Both the position numbers and the translations under genes were made by a program. A DNA stretch of 64,000 nt, taken from contig CAZQKX010000011.1 of assembly GCA_964594065.1 (NCBI GenBank), positions 1 through 64,000 on the forward strand, in the 5' to 3' direction. Under the pieces are notes generated by a model. It was not told the DNA's origin. It made no database searches and was given only the letters and a program-made list of their open reading frames with translations. Within the stretch, counting starts at the first letter, position 1; each line of letters begins with the position of its first letter. Positions 8,187 through 16,582 of this stretch are shown piece after piece. This DNA comes from 4572-13 sp964594065. Its GTDB lineage: Bacteria > Planctomycetota > Phycisphaerae > Sedimentisphaerales > Anaerohalosphaeraceae.

Positions 8187-8215
8187 ACTATACCATATTA
8201 TCGGCAAAAATTCAA
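8187..8215 (-). promoter_or_regulatory. Promoter of the candidate structured RNA
   Basis: On the minus strand: TTGAAT (8215-8210), a 17-base spacer, then TATAGT (8192-8187). The predicted start is about 8180-8179, the first base of the closing stem of the RNA candidate. No coding frame begins here. Confidence 0.65.
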
Positions 8216-8255
8216 TAAGTTAATGAGTCGAAGTTTGGAGTTTTAAAATTTTCCA

Positions 8256-8285
8256 TCAAAAAACCCCTGCTATGAAACAGGGGTT
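8256..8285 (-). terminator. Terminator of the PEGA lipoprotein gene
   Basis: The hairpin arms AACCCCTG and CAGGGGTT with an 8-base loop are followed on the minus strand by a T tract (TTTTTTGATGG). It lies 29 bases past the stop of the PEGA gene and keeps that transcript from entering the RNA promoter. Confidence 0.8.
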
Positions 8286-8313
8286 GAGAATATTAAAAAA
8301 ATATTTATTTTTC

Positions 8314-8766
8314 TCAATTCTGCGATTCCGACAAAATTTCATCGGCAATGATGCCAAGCTCATGGTCAGCCCGCTTTTGCATCTGTTGGGCAGCCTTTAT
8401 GAGTGCTTCCGGCGAGGCCGGTTGAAACGGCGTTAACTCAAATGTCCAGGTATATTCGTCGACAATCTTTTCCGGCCAAAGAACCTGAGCAAAAAAGTCG
8501 AACGGAAATTTATCATGCTGCGGGCGCTGGAGTTCGCGATGCGTATTGAGGATCTCGTAGCCGGGCTTTTCGATCCGGACAGCGTAGTCCCCGTACCAGT
8601 TGAAATTCACGGTTACCGGTGTGACGCCGACTTCTTCGTCATTAAGCCAGACGACGGCGTCTTTCGGCTCGGTCACAATGGTCAGTTTTCGCTCCACGCA
8701 CCCGGCCGTCAGCAAAACCGCCGATAAAACACCCGCCCAAAACCATATATGCCTGTTATGAGTCAT
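8314..8766 (-). CDS. PEGA-domain lipoprotein
   Basis: A 150-residue lipoprotein. The signal peptide ends in the lipobox LTAGC, with the lipidated Cys at residue 23. A PEGA domain follows (about residues 27-75: KLTIVTEPKDAVVWLNDEEVGVTPV, GDYAVRIEKPGYE), a small beta fold common in envelope and surface-layer proteins. A helical tail follows (residues 110-150). A ribosome-binding site (GGAG, 8 bases upstream) supports ATG 8766. No partner genes are adjacent. The role is envelope-associated by inference. Confidence 0.85.
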   Translation of the reverse strand: MTHNRHIWFWAGVLSAVLLTAGCVERKLTIVTEPKDAVVWLNDEEVGVTPVTVNFNWYGDYAVRIEKPGYEILNTHRELQRPQHDKFPFDFFAQVLWPEKIVDEYTWTFELTPFQPASPEALIKAAQQMQKRADHELGIIADEILSESQN

Positions 8767-8849
8767 TTCTCTATCTCCAAAGGATTCAATCTTTCGGCTA
8801 TTAGAGTATCAGTGACGAAGCCAAAAATCAACCGCTTTTTTTAAGACAA

Positions 8850-9096
8850 CCCAAATCCTCCCCCTACAAGCCTGCAATAAGCAGGCGCTCCCCCTGTCCA
8901 TCAAGGGGCATGCTTGCCCTTGGGCAAGCATGTTATCGAAAAGTCAACTGTCTTCACATGCCCACACGAGCGTGGGCATGGCACTGAACACTTCGGGCTG
9001 CTTAAATGCAATCACTCCTGTATCGTCTACTGTCACCCCCGCGCAGGCGGGGGTCCATCAATAAAGCTGGATTCGGCGCCTACGCGGGAATGACAA
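8850..9096. repeat. REP-like palindrome block in a gene-free stretch
   Basis: The 430-base gap between the PEGA gene and uxaE holds no gene. It carries a CCTCCCCCT...CTCCCCCTG...AAGGGG module, the stem CATGCTTGCCC-TT-GGGCAAGCATG (8909-8932), the stem CATGCCCAC-ACGAGC-GTGGGCATG (8957-8980), CCCCCGC-GCAG-GCGGGGG (9036-9053) and a decayed ATTCGGCGCCTACGCGGGAAT unit. The same motifs occur at 7087-7250 in a different order. Confidence 0.75.
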
Positions 9097-9196
9097 AACA
9101 GCCCACCCGTAAGCACAGCCAGCGGAATGGAACTGGAGTCAACACTAAGGCCAAGAGGCAGACCGAAGGGATCGATCAAATTAAAAGGCTCATCAT

Positions 9197-10447
9197 TTAT
9201 GAACCTGTAAAAACTGGTTTTATATGCCTATAAAAAATATTGTACGTCACGTGTTCGGCGATCACATCTTCATAGTTCTCTAATGCTTCAATATACTCGC
9301 TGCCCAATTCAGCCGCAACTTTATAAGCAACGTGAAGCAATTGTCTGACATTCATATTGTAATCGTAACAGGATCGATCATGGGTCACAGCTTTCTTAAA
9401 CTGTAAGCCTGTCCAGTTGTTCAGATCTTCAACTGTCGGAAGATTGTCTTTTTCGATATTAATAACTGTTGCATATGGGGTACATAATTCATCAAAACGC
9501 CGATATGCTTCAGCGTATATCTTCTTTGCAATGTCTAATCCCTTACCATCGACCGCAGCTAAACCGATAATTTCTTCCAGCCATGTTGTGCCTGCGGTTT
9601 TGACATGCAATCCGACATCATATTTTCTGATCGCTCTGTTAACTGATTCATAAATTGAAAATTTGTCACTACCTGAATGGATACTTAGTTTAAGATTCTC
9701 AGGCAATCCAAATTCTTTAATCGCAAATTGGATCACGGCAATATCCTGATTAAATTCTTTTTCAAATTGAAAGACATCCCCAACATAATCCACCCCTTTG
9801 TTAAATCGACCGGTAAACTTCGGTGCGATGGTTTGAGCCGGGATACCTTCATCAGCAATTGCAGCTAAGATGAAGAGTATTTCGACAGGTGTTTGAGGTG
9901 AGTCCGTTTCATCCATTGACACCTCGGTAATAAAATTTCCCTTGCCTTTCTTTAACTCAACATGACGATATAATCGACCGGCCTCTTTTATGGCAAGGAG
10001 AACTTTGGATGCTGTTTTCCGAATTACATCCTCTGTAATTTCTATGGTTTGTTCAATTCCCTCTGTCTTCAATGCCCCCTTATACTTGCCATACTTATTG
10101 ACAAATGCTTCGATGTCTTCGGCTGGTGCCTTGCGTCCAATTGAATCGGCAACATCAAGTGTAAAAAAATCGCTGGAATCGATAAATAAATCAACATTAT
10201 TCATATTGATGTGATCTGCATCAACATAATAGCTCTGCTGCCAGCGAAGTTCTTTTACTGCCGCATCTGCTTCTTGTCTTACAGACTCAGGTTTTGTTTG
10301 GATGATAGTGTGTTCACGATGTGATTTATTCCAAACAGGGACAATGTCAATCCCAATCTGTTTGGCCTGAATCATAGCACTTAACTGAGCCTTACCCTGA
10401 TGAGCAAATCGATCACCAATTCCAAACGAATATTTTTCCAACAACAT
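9197..10447 (-). CDS. uxaE: Tagaturonate epimerase UxaE
   Basis: A cytosolic protein of 416 residues whose opening (LLEKYSFGIGDRFAHQGKAQL) and internal motifs (PVWNKSHREHTII, YYVDADHIN, FIDSSDFFTLDVAD, SIHSGSDKFSIY) match the UxaE family. That family interconverts tagaturonate and fructuronate in hexuronate breakdown. His/Asp/Glu-rich segments (DADH, SGSDKF, THDRSCYDYN) fit a metal-dependent sugar epimerase. It lies 21 bases after the GH2 gene on the same strand, so the two are probably one transcript and the GH2 product may feed uronic acids into it. No other uronate-pathway gene (uxaC, kduD, kdgK) is in view. Family recognised from memory, not searched. Confidence 0.78.
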   Translation of the reverse strand: MLLEKYSFGIGDRFAHQGKAQLSAMIQAKQIGIDIVPVWNKSHREHTIIQTKPESVRQEADAAVKELRWQQSYYVDADHINMNNVDLFIDSSDFFTLDVADSIGRKAPAEDIEAFVNKYGKYKGALKTEGIEQTIEITEDVIRKTASKVLLAIKEAGRLYRHVELKKGKGNFITEVSMDETDSPQTPVEILFILAAIADEGIPAQTIAPKFTGRFNKGVDYVGDVFQFEKEFNQDIAVIQFAIKEFGLPENLKLSIHSGSDKFSIYESVNRAIRKYDVGLHVKTAGTTWLEEIIGLAAVDGKGLDIAKKIYAEAYRRFDELCTPYATVINIEKDNLPTVEDLNNWTGLQFKKAVTHDRSCYDYNMNVRQLLHVAYKVAAELGSEYIEALENYEDVIAEHVTYNIFYRHIKPVFTGS

Positions 10448-10468
10448 GCATTACTCCACAATATATCT

Positions 10469-13303
10469 TTACTTTGCCAGGAAAGAAACACGGCCAGTAA
10501 TCGGCCCCTGTATTCTTGATGGACCGCTCTGCGGGCCAAGAGTTTCAGCATTTGCAAATTTGGTTCCGACACCAGGCAGCTTATGGAACAGATGCAGTCC
10601 GCCTTTTTCCGGATAGTGCCACCAGGCGCGTACGGGTCCGGCAGGGGTTTTTTCATTCCGAGGTCCCTCTGCATTTTTGGGCAGCAGCACACCAACCGAA
10701 GTTCCCAAGTCTGTATCAACCAGCAGTGATGTCCCGGATTTTAGATTCAGCTGCATCCAATCGACGTTTCCAAAGATGCCCTTAAACTCAGGGTTACCCC
10801 AGTCCACACCGGTTACATTGTCGTTATATTCATTCTCCCAAAGTCCGAACTGAGGTCCACGCAGGCGATTGCCCCATATCCGATGCGGCCCCTGTCCGAC
10901 CCAGCGTTTGGATATAACATTATTCTCGGCCAGATCGAAGCCTACCGCACAATATGCCAGCTCCTGGTCAATGGCAGCAAAACGATAATCAACTCTGGCA
11001 GATCCATCCGGTGAGATTGCCCAACGGAAGGTTGAGTTGTCAGCCGCATTTTTCGATTCAATCAAAATAGAATCCCCCTGTTTTGAGACCGTCGCTTTCC
11101 AATCATGGGAAAACGTAATCGCACTGTCGAGAGTGCCGGCATATAGCACCGGCCCCATCCCAAGCCCGGTATCTTTACCGTCAACAGAACAGCTGATAAG
11201 TTGACCGGTTTTTGGCGAAAACGACCAGATAGTATTGCCTACAGTTACTTCAAATGGATTTGTTTCAAGCTGTTTTACCGGTGCAGTTTGCGCGACAGGC
11301 ACATCCTGGAGACAATGAATCGGCCATGACCATTTCATAATCTCTACGTCGTCAACACTGAAGGCCGTAAGTTCCAGTGCACTGCTTTCCTGCCAGTTAC
11401 CCGGAAGCGGCAGTTTAATCTTCCCGCTTTTTCCGGGCTTAACTTTTGGCCCGTGCAAATGTCCTTCGGCTCGAGTTACTGTATCCGTCTTCGTACCGAA
11501 GGGTAATGCATGGTCGACAAGTCGCCATATGAACAAACATTCGTTGAGTCCGGTTTCGTAGTAACGGTTTTCGACCGGCAAGCGTCCTTTAAAGTCCTGC
11601 GGCAGTTCTTTCAAAGGGATTTGTATCGGCGACCAGATTTGGCGAACCGTATAATAACTGGCTTCTTTTTCTCCGTTGGGACCGACAATTCCGTCGGCGG
11701 ACATATTACCGAATGTATCGCGCATACCGTCTTTATCGGTGCGTGTAATAGCTGCATCCGCCCAGCACCATAACACTCCTCCGGCAGCCGTCGGCGAATG
11801 ACTGATAGCTTTCCAATAATCCTCCAGACCGGCCCCGTGTCCGCCGTCGTAAAGACCGTGAAGAAACTCGGTTGGTAAATAAACGACCGGACCTTTCAGC
11901 TTTTTGGTCAGGACATCGTAATTTGGATAGTGCGTTGTATCAATGCCTTCGAAGTAGGTCCATGGATGAATCACCGGCCGATCCTGCAGGTCATAGAGAT
12001 GATAAAGCTCATCAATCTCAAGATTAAAGCCGTTTTCGTTCCCGTTTGCCCAAAGGATGACCGAAGGATGGTTCTGGTAGTTGGTTACGAGTTCATATGC
12101 AACGTTGCGCGCAATGGGTGTGTCAATATAGGGATCATGCCAATTGCACAATTCTGTAATCACCATCATCCCAAGCTCATCACAGGCCCGCATAAACTCA
12201 AACGTCGGCGGTAAATGTGAGCGTACCAAGTTGGCATTCATCGCCTTAATAGCACGGGCATCAGCCCAGACCTTTTCGGTATCAACCGCTCTGCCGTGAC
12301 GTGAATCAAAAACATTCCGGTTAATTCCCCGTATACGAATCTTCTGACCGTTCAGGTAAAGGCCGTCCTTGGGCCTGAACTCAAAGGTCCGGAAACCGAA
12401 CGTTTCAATCATTGAAGAAACCGGTTTGCCGGCATTGTTCAGAGTCACTTTGACCTGATACAGATTAGGATGCTCCGGGGACCAGGGTGACGGGTTGGCG
12501 ACCTTTGTATCTAAACGAATTCGACCTGACCCGCAATAAATCGGAGCCGACATTGGATCGCCGATATCAACACCGTCACACGTCTGAATCTGAGCAATCG
12601 CTTCGTCAATATGAATCTTTACATCTTTACGGAACTTCGTGGGATGGTAAACCTGAGGAAAAACCTCCATACGAAAAATGCCGTCTGCCCGCGCATCAAT
12701 GGCCACCCTGTTTACAAACTCCTTAGGCTGTACTTCCAGATAGACAGGGCGATAGATTCCGCCGAAAACCCAGTAATCAGCTTTGCGCTCTGCCCAGTCC
12801 AGGCTCACGTTATCCGGCTTTTTCTTAACTAGTACTTCCAGTGTGTTTTCCTGGCCATACTTAATATTGGTTTTATCAAGAATAAATCGGAACGGAAGAT
12901 AACCCCCCAGATTCGGCGTCCCCACCGGTTTACCGTTAATACTGATTGAGGTCTCCGTCATAGAACCTTGAAAGACCAGACGTACATGTTTGTCTTTCCA
13001 CTCAGTAGGAATCGTAAATTTTGTGCGGTAAGTACCGGTTTCATCGTGTTTTGTAGCTGGTTCATCATGGCCGTAGTTATAATTTCCAAATCCCTCCTGC
13101 TCCCAGTTAGACGGGACCGATATTGTTGTCCATTTGCCACTCTTGCGGCCCTTGGAACAAAAAAAATCCCACTCCTTCGCATCCGACGGCCCCTTGCCGG
13201 AAAGATAAATCCGCTCAGCAGAGGGCACCGTATTCGCAGTTGTGACCATACTGCCGATGGTAAAAAACGCTGCGATTAACAGAATTATTTTCTTTGTTTT
13301 CAT
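10469..13303 (-). CDS. Secreted GH2 glycosidase (beta-galactosidase type)
   Basis: A 944-residue exported enzyme. ATG 13303 opens a signal peptide (MKTKKIILLIAAFFTIGSM); the frame extends 16 codons upstream without good reason to use them. Domain order: sugar-binding jelly roll (about 40-200), Ig-like domain (200-310), GH2 TIM barrel (310-600) and a C-terminal beta-galactosidase small-chain-like sandwich (about 690-940). The probable acid/base Glu is in WANGNENG (about 422) and the nucleophile Glu in PTEFLHG (about 478). GH2 covers beta-galactosidases, glucuronidases and galacturonidases. Sequence alone does not settle which, but the following uxaE suggests a uronic-acid-containing substrate. 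It is separated from the GH31 gene upstream by a transposase remnant. Confidence 0.88.
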   Translation of the reverse strand: MKTKKIILLIAAFFTIGSMVTTANTVPSAERIYLSGKGPSDAKEWDFFCSKGRKSGKWTTISVPSNWEQEGFGNYNYGHDEPATKHDETGTYRTKFTIPTEWKDKHVRLVFQGSMTETSISINGKPVGTPNLGGYLPFRFILDKTNIKYGQENTLEVLVKKKPDNVSLDWAERKADYWVFGGIYRPVYLEVQPKEFVNRVAIDARADGIFRMEVFPQVYHPTKFRKDVKIHIDEAIAQIQTCDGVDIGDPMSAPIYCGSGRIRLDTKVANPSPWSPEHPNLYQVKVTLNNAGKPVSSMIETFGFRTFEFRPKDGLYLNGQKIRIRGINRNVFDSRHGRAVDTEKVWADARAIKAMNANLVRSHLPPTFEFMRACDELGMMVITELCNWHDPYIDTPIARNVAYELVTNYQNHPSVILWANGNENGFNLEIDELYHLYDLQDRPVIHPWTYFEGIDTTHYPNYDVLTKKLKGPVVYLPTEFLHGLYDGGHGAGLEDYWKAISHSPTAAGGVLWCWADAAITRTDKDGMRDTFGNMSADGIVGPNGEKEASYYTVRQIWSPIQIPLKELPQDFKGRLPVENRYYETGLNECLFIWRLVDHALPFGTKTDTVTRAEGHLHGPKVKPGKSGKIKLPLPGNWQESSALELTAFSVDDVEIMKWSWPIHCLQDVPVAQTAPVKQLETNPFEVTVGNTIWSFSPKTGQLISCSVDGKDTGLGMGPVLYAGTLDSAITFSHDWKATVSKQGDSILIESKNAADNSTFRWAISPDGSARVDYRFAAIDQELAYCAVGFDLAENNVISKRWVGQGPHRIWGNRLRGPQFGLWENEYNDNVTGVDWGNPEFKGIFGNVDWMQLNLKSGTSLLVDTDLGTSVGVLLPKNAEGPRNEKTPAGPVRAWWHYPEKGGLHLFHKLPGVGTKFANAETLGPQSGPSRIQGPITGRVSFLAK

Positions 13304-13325
13304 TGTTCGACTCCACTGTACGTTT

Positions 13326-13571
13326 TCAAGTAATATGAGATAAATTAGCATTTTTCATTAGAGACGATTTTGGCTCCGTATCCGTTATTTTACTGTTTAC
13401 TCTTTTCCTTTCAAGGATTGTTTTGGCTTTCAACTCACCTCGCTGTTTCAGGATCGCATCCCGCCTGCCGAAATACACGTCATTTGGCGTCACATTACCG
13501 ATGCCTTTGACGATTTCAGAAACTCTTTCCGAGATGGAATTCTTCAAGTGCACCAATAAGTGCTGCACCAA
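13326..13571 (-). pseudogene. Remnant of IS3-type transposase (integrase C-terminus)
   Basis: The frame contains GNVTPNDVYFGRRDAILKQR followed by a Lys/Arg-rich tail, the usual C-terminal end of IS3-family OrfB transposases, where ...GNVTPADVYFGRR... follows the catalytic core. The DDE core is missing and the upstream part is unrelated or scrambled, so this is a dead fragment. The bases from 13572 to 13699 hold no other recognisable gene. It sits between the GH31 and GH2 genes and marks an old insertion or rearrangement point. Confidence 0.75.
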
Positions 13572-13699
13572 CGATGTACTATCAGTCTACTGCTGGACTA
13601 CTATTTGACTGCAGGCCTTTGGTTTTGCCCCCATAAACCCTTGTAGCATAAGTGCTTACAAAGTAGATAATCACACTGAAAAATCCGTGTATCGGCGGT

Positions 13700-16525
13700 T
13701 CAGTCTTGCCATCCAGTGACCGCATTTCCTGTAAGCCTTACAGTTACATCGCTGAATATGTCACCGAAACCATAATGAATGCCATCCTTATCTACAACAG
13801 CTACAGTCACAAGCCGTTTCGAGAGACTAAGATCACCTTTCTGTTCAATGCATTTAATGATGACATTTGTTCCCTGTTTTTGGGCAGTAAAAGTTGAAAG
13901 GCACAACTCATTGTCGAGATACTCAAATCCATCACCGGTATCCTCGTACAGAATTCCCTGCGCGTGACCCTGTTCGTCCAAAACCACGATTAGTGTTAAT
14001 GGTAGATTTTGATTGATTTGTTCGGTGGAATGGACTACCGGCCCAATAGGAACAATTGAACCGCCACGAACCTTCAGATCACATTGATAAGGGTCATTTA
14101 GAGTATCTTCACCTACTAATGAAATGCTTCGCCAAATACCTTTGGGCATCTGAACCTTTTTTGCCCATTTGGGAACAACCATCAAATCCTGACCTAACAA
14201 AAATGCTCGATCTTCCATACGAAGATTTAGATCATCCAAATCGGCAAAAAAGAAAGGCTGCATAATCGGAAGTCCGTTCAGATGGGCTTGTCGAAACAGC
14301 GTGTAAAGGTACGGCATCAGGCGATAGCGACGCTGTAAAGCAGTGCGTGCGGCGATTTCCGTTTCCTGGCCAAACGACCAGGGCTCCTGATCATCTGTTC
14401 CTTTGGCAGAGTGAGCACGGCTGAACGGATAAAATGCACCAACAGAAATCCAATGTGCCCAGAGGTCAGGCGTTGCATTGCCGACAAAGCCGCCGATGTC
14501 CGGGCCATTAAACGGTTGACCCGAAAGACTCAGGTTCAGAGACATCGGAATCGACCACTTCAAATGCTCCCAAGTCGCATTATTATCTCCTGTCCAGGTT
14601 GCCGCATACCGATGGCCCCCAAGGAAATTGGCACGGGATAAGACAAACGGCCTCTTGTCCGGGCGGGCTTTTAAGATCCCTTCCCGCGTCGCCTTGACCA
14701 TCAGCAAGCCGTAAACGTTATGATATTGAATGTGTGGACCCGGGGGCAAATCACCGCCGCCGCGATGCAGATTGTCCAAAGGCATGGTCCATTTGGTTTC
14801 TTCCTTAAACACGGCGGGCTCATTCATATCGTTCCAGATACCGTCAATTCCCATACGGATAAACTTTTTGTACAACCGGCCCCACCATTGACGCGTGTGG
14901 GGCATGGTGAAGTCCGGAAAGACACAATCCCCCGGCCAGACAGGGCCGATGTAAGGTTTGCCGGCAGCATCTTTGACCCAGACATCTACCCGGTTTCCGC
15001 TGTCATATACAAAATATCCGGGATCGCGTTTTACGCCGGGATCGATCATCCAAACGCTTTTGAAACCGAGCGAGTGAAGGTGATTATTAATACCCTCTGG
15101 ATCGGGAAACTGATTTGGATCGACGGTGAAAACACGGAAGCCATCCATATAATCAATATCAAACCAAAGCACATCACAGGGGATACGCTTGGCCCGAAAT
15201 GTATTTACAATTCCCCTGACACGAGCGTCCGGATTATACGAATAACGGCATTGCTGGTACCCCAACGCCCATTTTGGGGGCATCGGCATATGTCCCGTTA
15301 AATCGGCCAATTTTATCATCACCTGCTGCGGTGTTTTCCCTTCAATTACGACAACCGGAAATTCCAGTGATTCCTTAGGCGTTGAGAATAAAATTCCCGA
15401 CCGCAAGTCTATTTCAGCCATCCATGGAGTGTCGAAAATGATCCCGAAAGCTGTTCCATCCGGCCGAAGTCCCAATACCCAGGGATGTGTTTGATACAAC
15501 TGGTCCGGTTCACCATACCCATAATTATCTTTGTTAAACAGGGTGATTTTACTGCCATTGCGAAGCAGGCTGCCGGTGACTTCTCCGGTTCCGTATAAAT
15601 CCACTTCCGGCAGAATATCAAAATAGACATGCTTTTGATCCTGGCTTGAAGCAAAGACAGGTTTGAGTTGCCAGGAAGAAGGCAGCGGTCCTGTGGCCTC
15701 TTTTGGCTTTTCCAGGGAAAATGAAGGCAGCGCAATTGCCTTTTCAATATCACCCGGATAGAAGCGGGCAATTCGGTCGCCAATCATTTCCGTATTAGCC
15801 GCTGATCTAGAATTTTTAATAATTTTCGCTACATAAGCACCGGGATCTCCATCTGCAGGTGTAACAGATTCCCAGTCTGAACCAATGCGGAGTTCATCAA
15901 ACTGCCACGCGCAGTCCTGGTTGCCGCAGCGTAGGCGCATCTCGTCAAAGGCGAGTTCATGTTCAAGTTCTGTTATAATTCGATCCGGTTGACGAGATTC
16001 ACTTCGGTTACAGAACGGATCGAGCCATATCTTGATTTTTTCCGGTCCGGCCTCGCAATAATCCACACGCATGATGATCTGGTGAGGTTGCAAATCCACT
16101 TGAACCGGAATCTCTCCTATCGTATTGCCCTTGCCGCCCGTAGGCCAGTAAGCAAAGAATTCCGTGAAATAATCATTTCCCAGACCAAATACTTCCTGCC
16201 CATCCTGATAAAACATCAATCCCGCAAACTTATCTTTCGTTGCAGTATTTTTGCTGCGGAGACAAAAACTAATATAGACTGTATCATAAACTTCGACGTT
16301 CTCCGGAATCTTATAGCGCAAACCGTGATCATAATCTTTGATTAAGACGCTGCCTCCTTCTTCCTGGTGAAATTTATAATTTAAGCTCTCCCCTACAGAT
16401 TTAACTTTTTCGGAATCTTCTAAAGAAGTGCTCTGTGTAAAACTTTCTTCAAATAAAAGCTGTCCCCATACTGAAGAAATGATACACCCAAAAGTTAAGA
16501 TCATCCATACTGTTTTTGATCTCAT
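13700..16525 (-). CDS. Secreted GH31 alpha-glycosidase with N-terminal sandwich domain
   Basis: A 941-residue exported enzyme. ATG 16525 is preceded by AAGGAGC and opens a signal peptide (MRSKTVWMILTFGCII). Residues about 25-215 form an extra beta-sandwich of concanavalin-like type. The GH31 N-terminal beta domain follows (260-400), then the barrel (about 410-760) with nucleophile Asp in GIWNDMNEP (about 565) and acid/base Asp in WTGDN, then C-terminal beta domains. GH31 retains alpha-glucosidase, alpha-xylosidase and transglucosidase activities. The neighbours (GH57, GH13, GH66) suggest an alpha-glucan substrate. Unlike those neighbours, this protein has no dockerin-like tail. It starts 58 bases after the GH57 gene ends, so co-transcription is likely. 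Confidence 0.9.
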   Translation of the reverse strand: MRSKTVWMILTFGCIISSVWGQLLFEESFTQSTSLEDSEKVKSVGESLNYKFHQEEGGSVLIKDYDHGLRYKIPENVEVYDTVYISFCLRSKNTATKDKFAGLMFYQDGQEVFGLGNDYFTEFFAYWPTGGKGNTIGEIPVQVDLQPHQIIMRVDYCEAGPEKIKIWLDPFCNRSESRQPDRIITELEHELAFDEMRLRCGNQDCAWQFDELRIGSDWESVTPADGDPGAYVAKIIKNSRSAANTEMIGDRIARFYPGDIEKAIALPSFSLEKPKEATGPLPSSWQLKPVFASSQDQKHVYFDILPEVDLYGTGEVTGSLLRNGSKITLFNKDNYGYGEPDQLYQTHPWVLGLRPDGTAFGIIFDTPWMAEIDLRSGILFSTPKESLEFPVVVIEGKTPQQVMIKLADLTGHMPMPPKWALGYQQCRYSYNPDARVRGIVNTFRAKRIPCDVLWFDIDYMDGFRVFTVDPNQFPDPEGINNHLHSLGFKSVWMIDPGVKRDPGYFVYDSGNRVDVWVKDAAGKPYIGPVWPGDCVFPDFTMPHTRQWWGRLYKKFIRMGIDGIWNDMNEPAVFKEETKWTMPLDNLHRGGGDLPPGPHIQYHNVYGLLMVKATREGILKARPDKRPFVLSRANFLGGHRYAATWTGDNNATWEHLKWSIPMSLNLSLSGQPFNGPDIGGFVGNATPDLWAHWISVGAFYPFSRAHSAKGTDDQEPWSFGQETEIAARTALQRRYRLMPYLYTLFRQAHLNGLPIMQPFFFADLDDLNLRMEDRAFLLGQDLMVVPKWAKKVQMPKGIWRSISLVGEDTLNDPYQCDLKVRGGSIVPIGPVVHSTEQINQNLPLTLIVVLDEQGHAQGILYEDTGDGFEYLDNELCLSTFTAQKQGTNVIIKCIEQKGDLSLSKRLVTVAVVDKDGIHYGFGDIFSDVTVRLTGNAVTGWQD

Positions 16526-16582
16526 GGTCAGCCTGCTCCTTAATCGAATAAGTTTATGAATGTCATCCACATATCGAATATA

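Noticed and set aside
8058..8246. 62-codon plus-strand frame across the structured RNA candidate
   Set aside because: No ribosome-binding site and no protein-like features; the RNA explanation with promoter and closing stem on the other strand fits better.
14720..15301. 193-codon plus-strand frame inside the GH31 gene
   Set aside because: It is antisense to the catalytic barrel of GH31 and has no recognisable domain.
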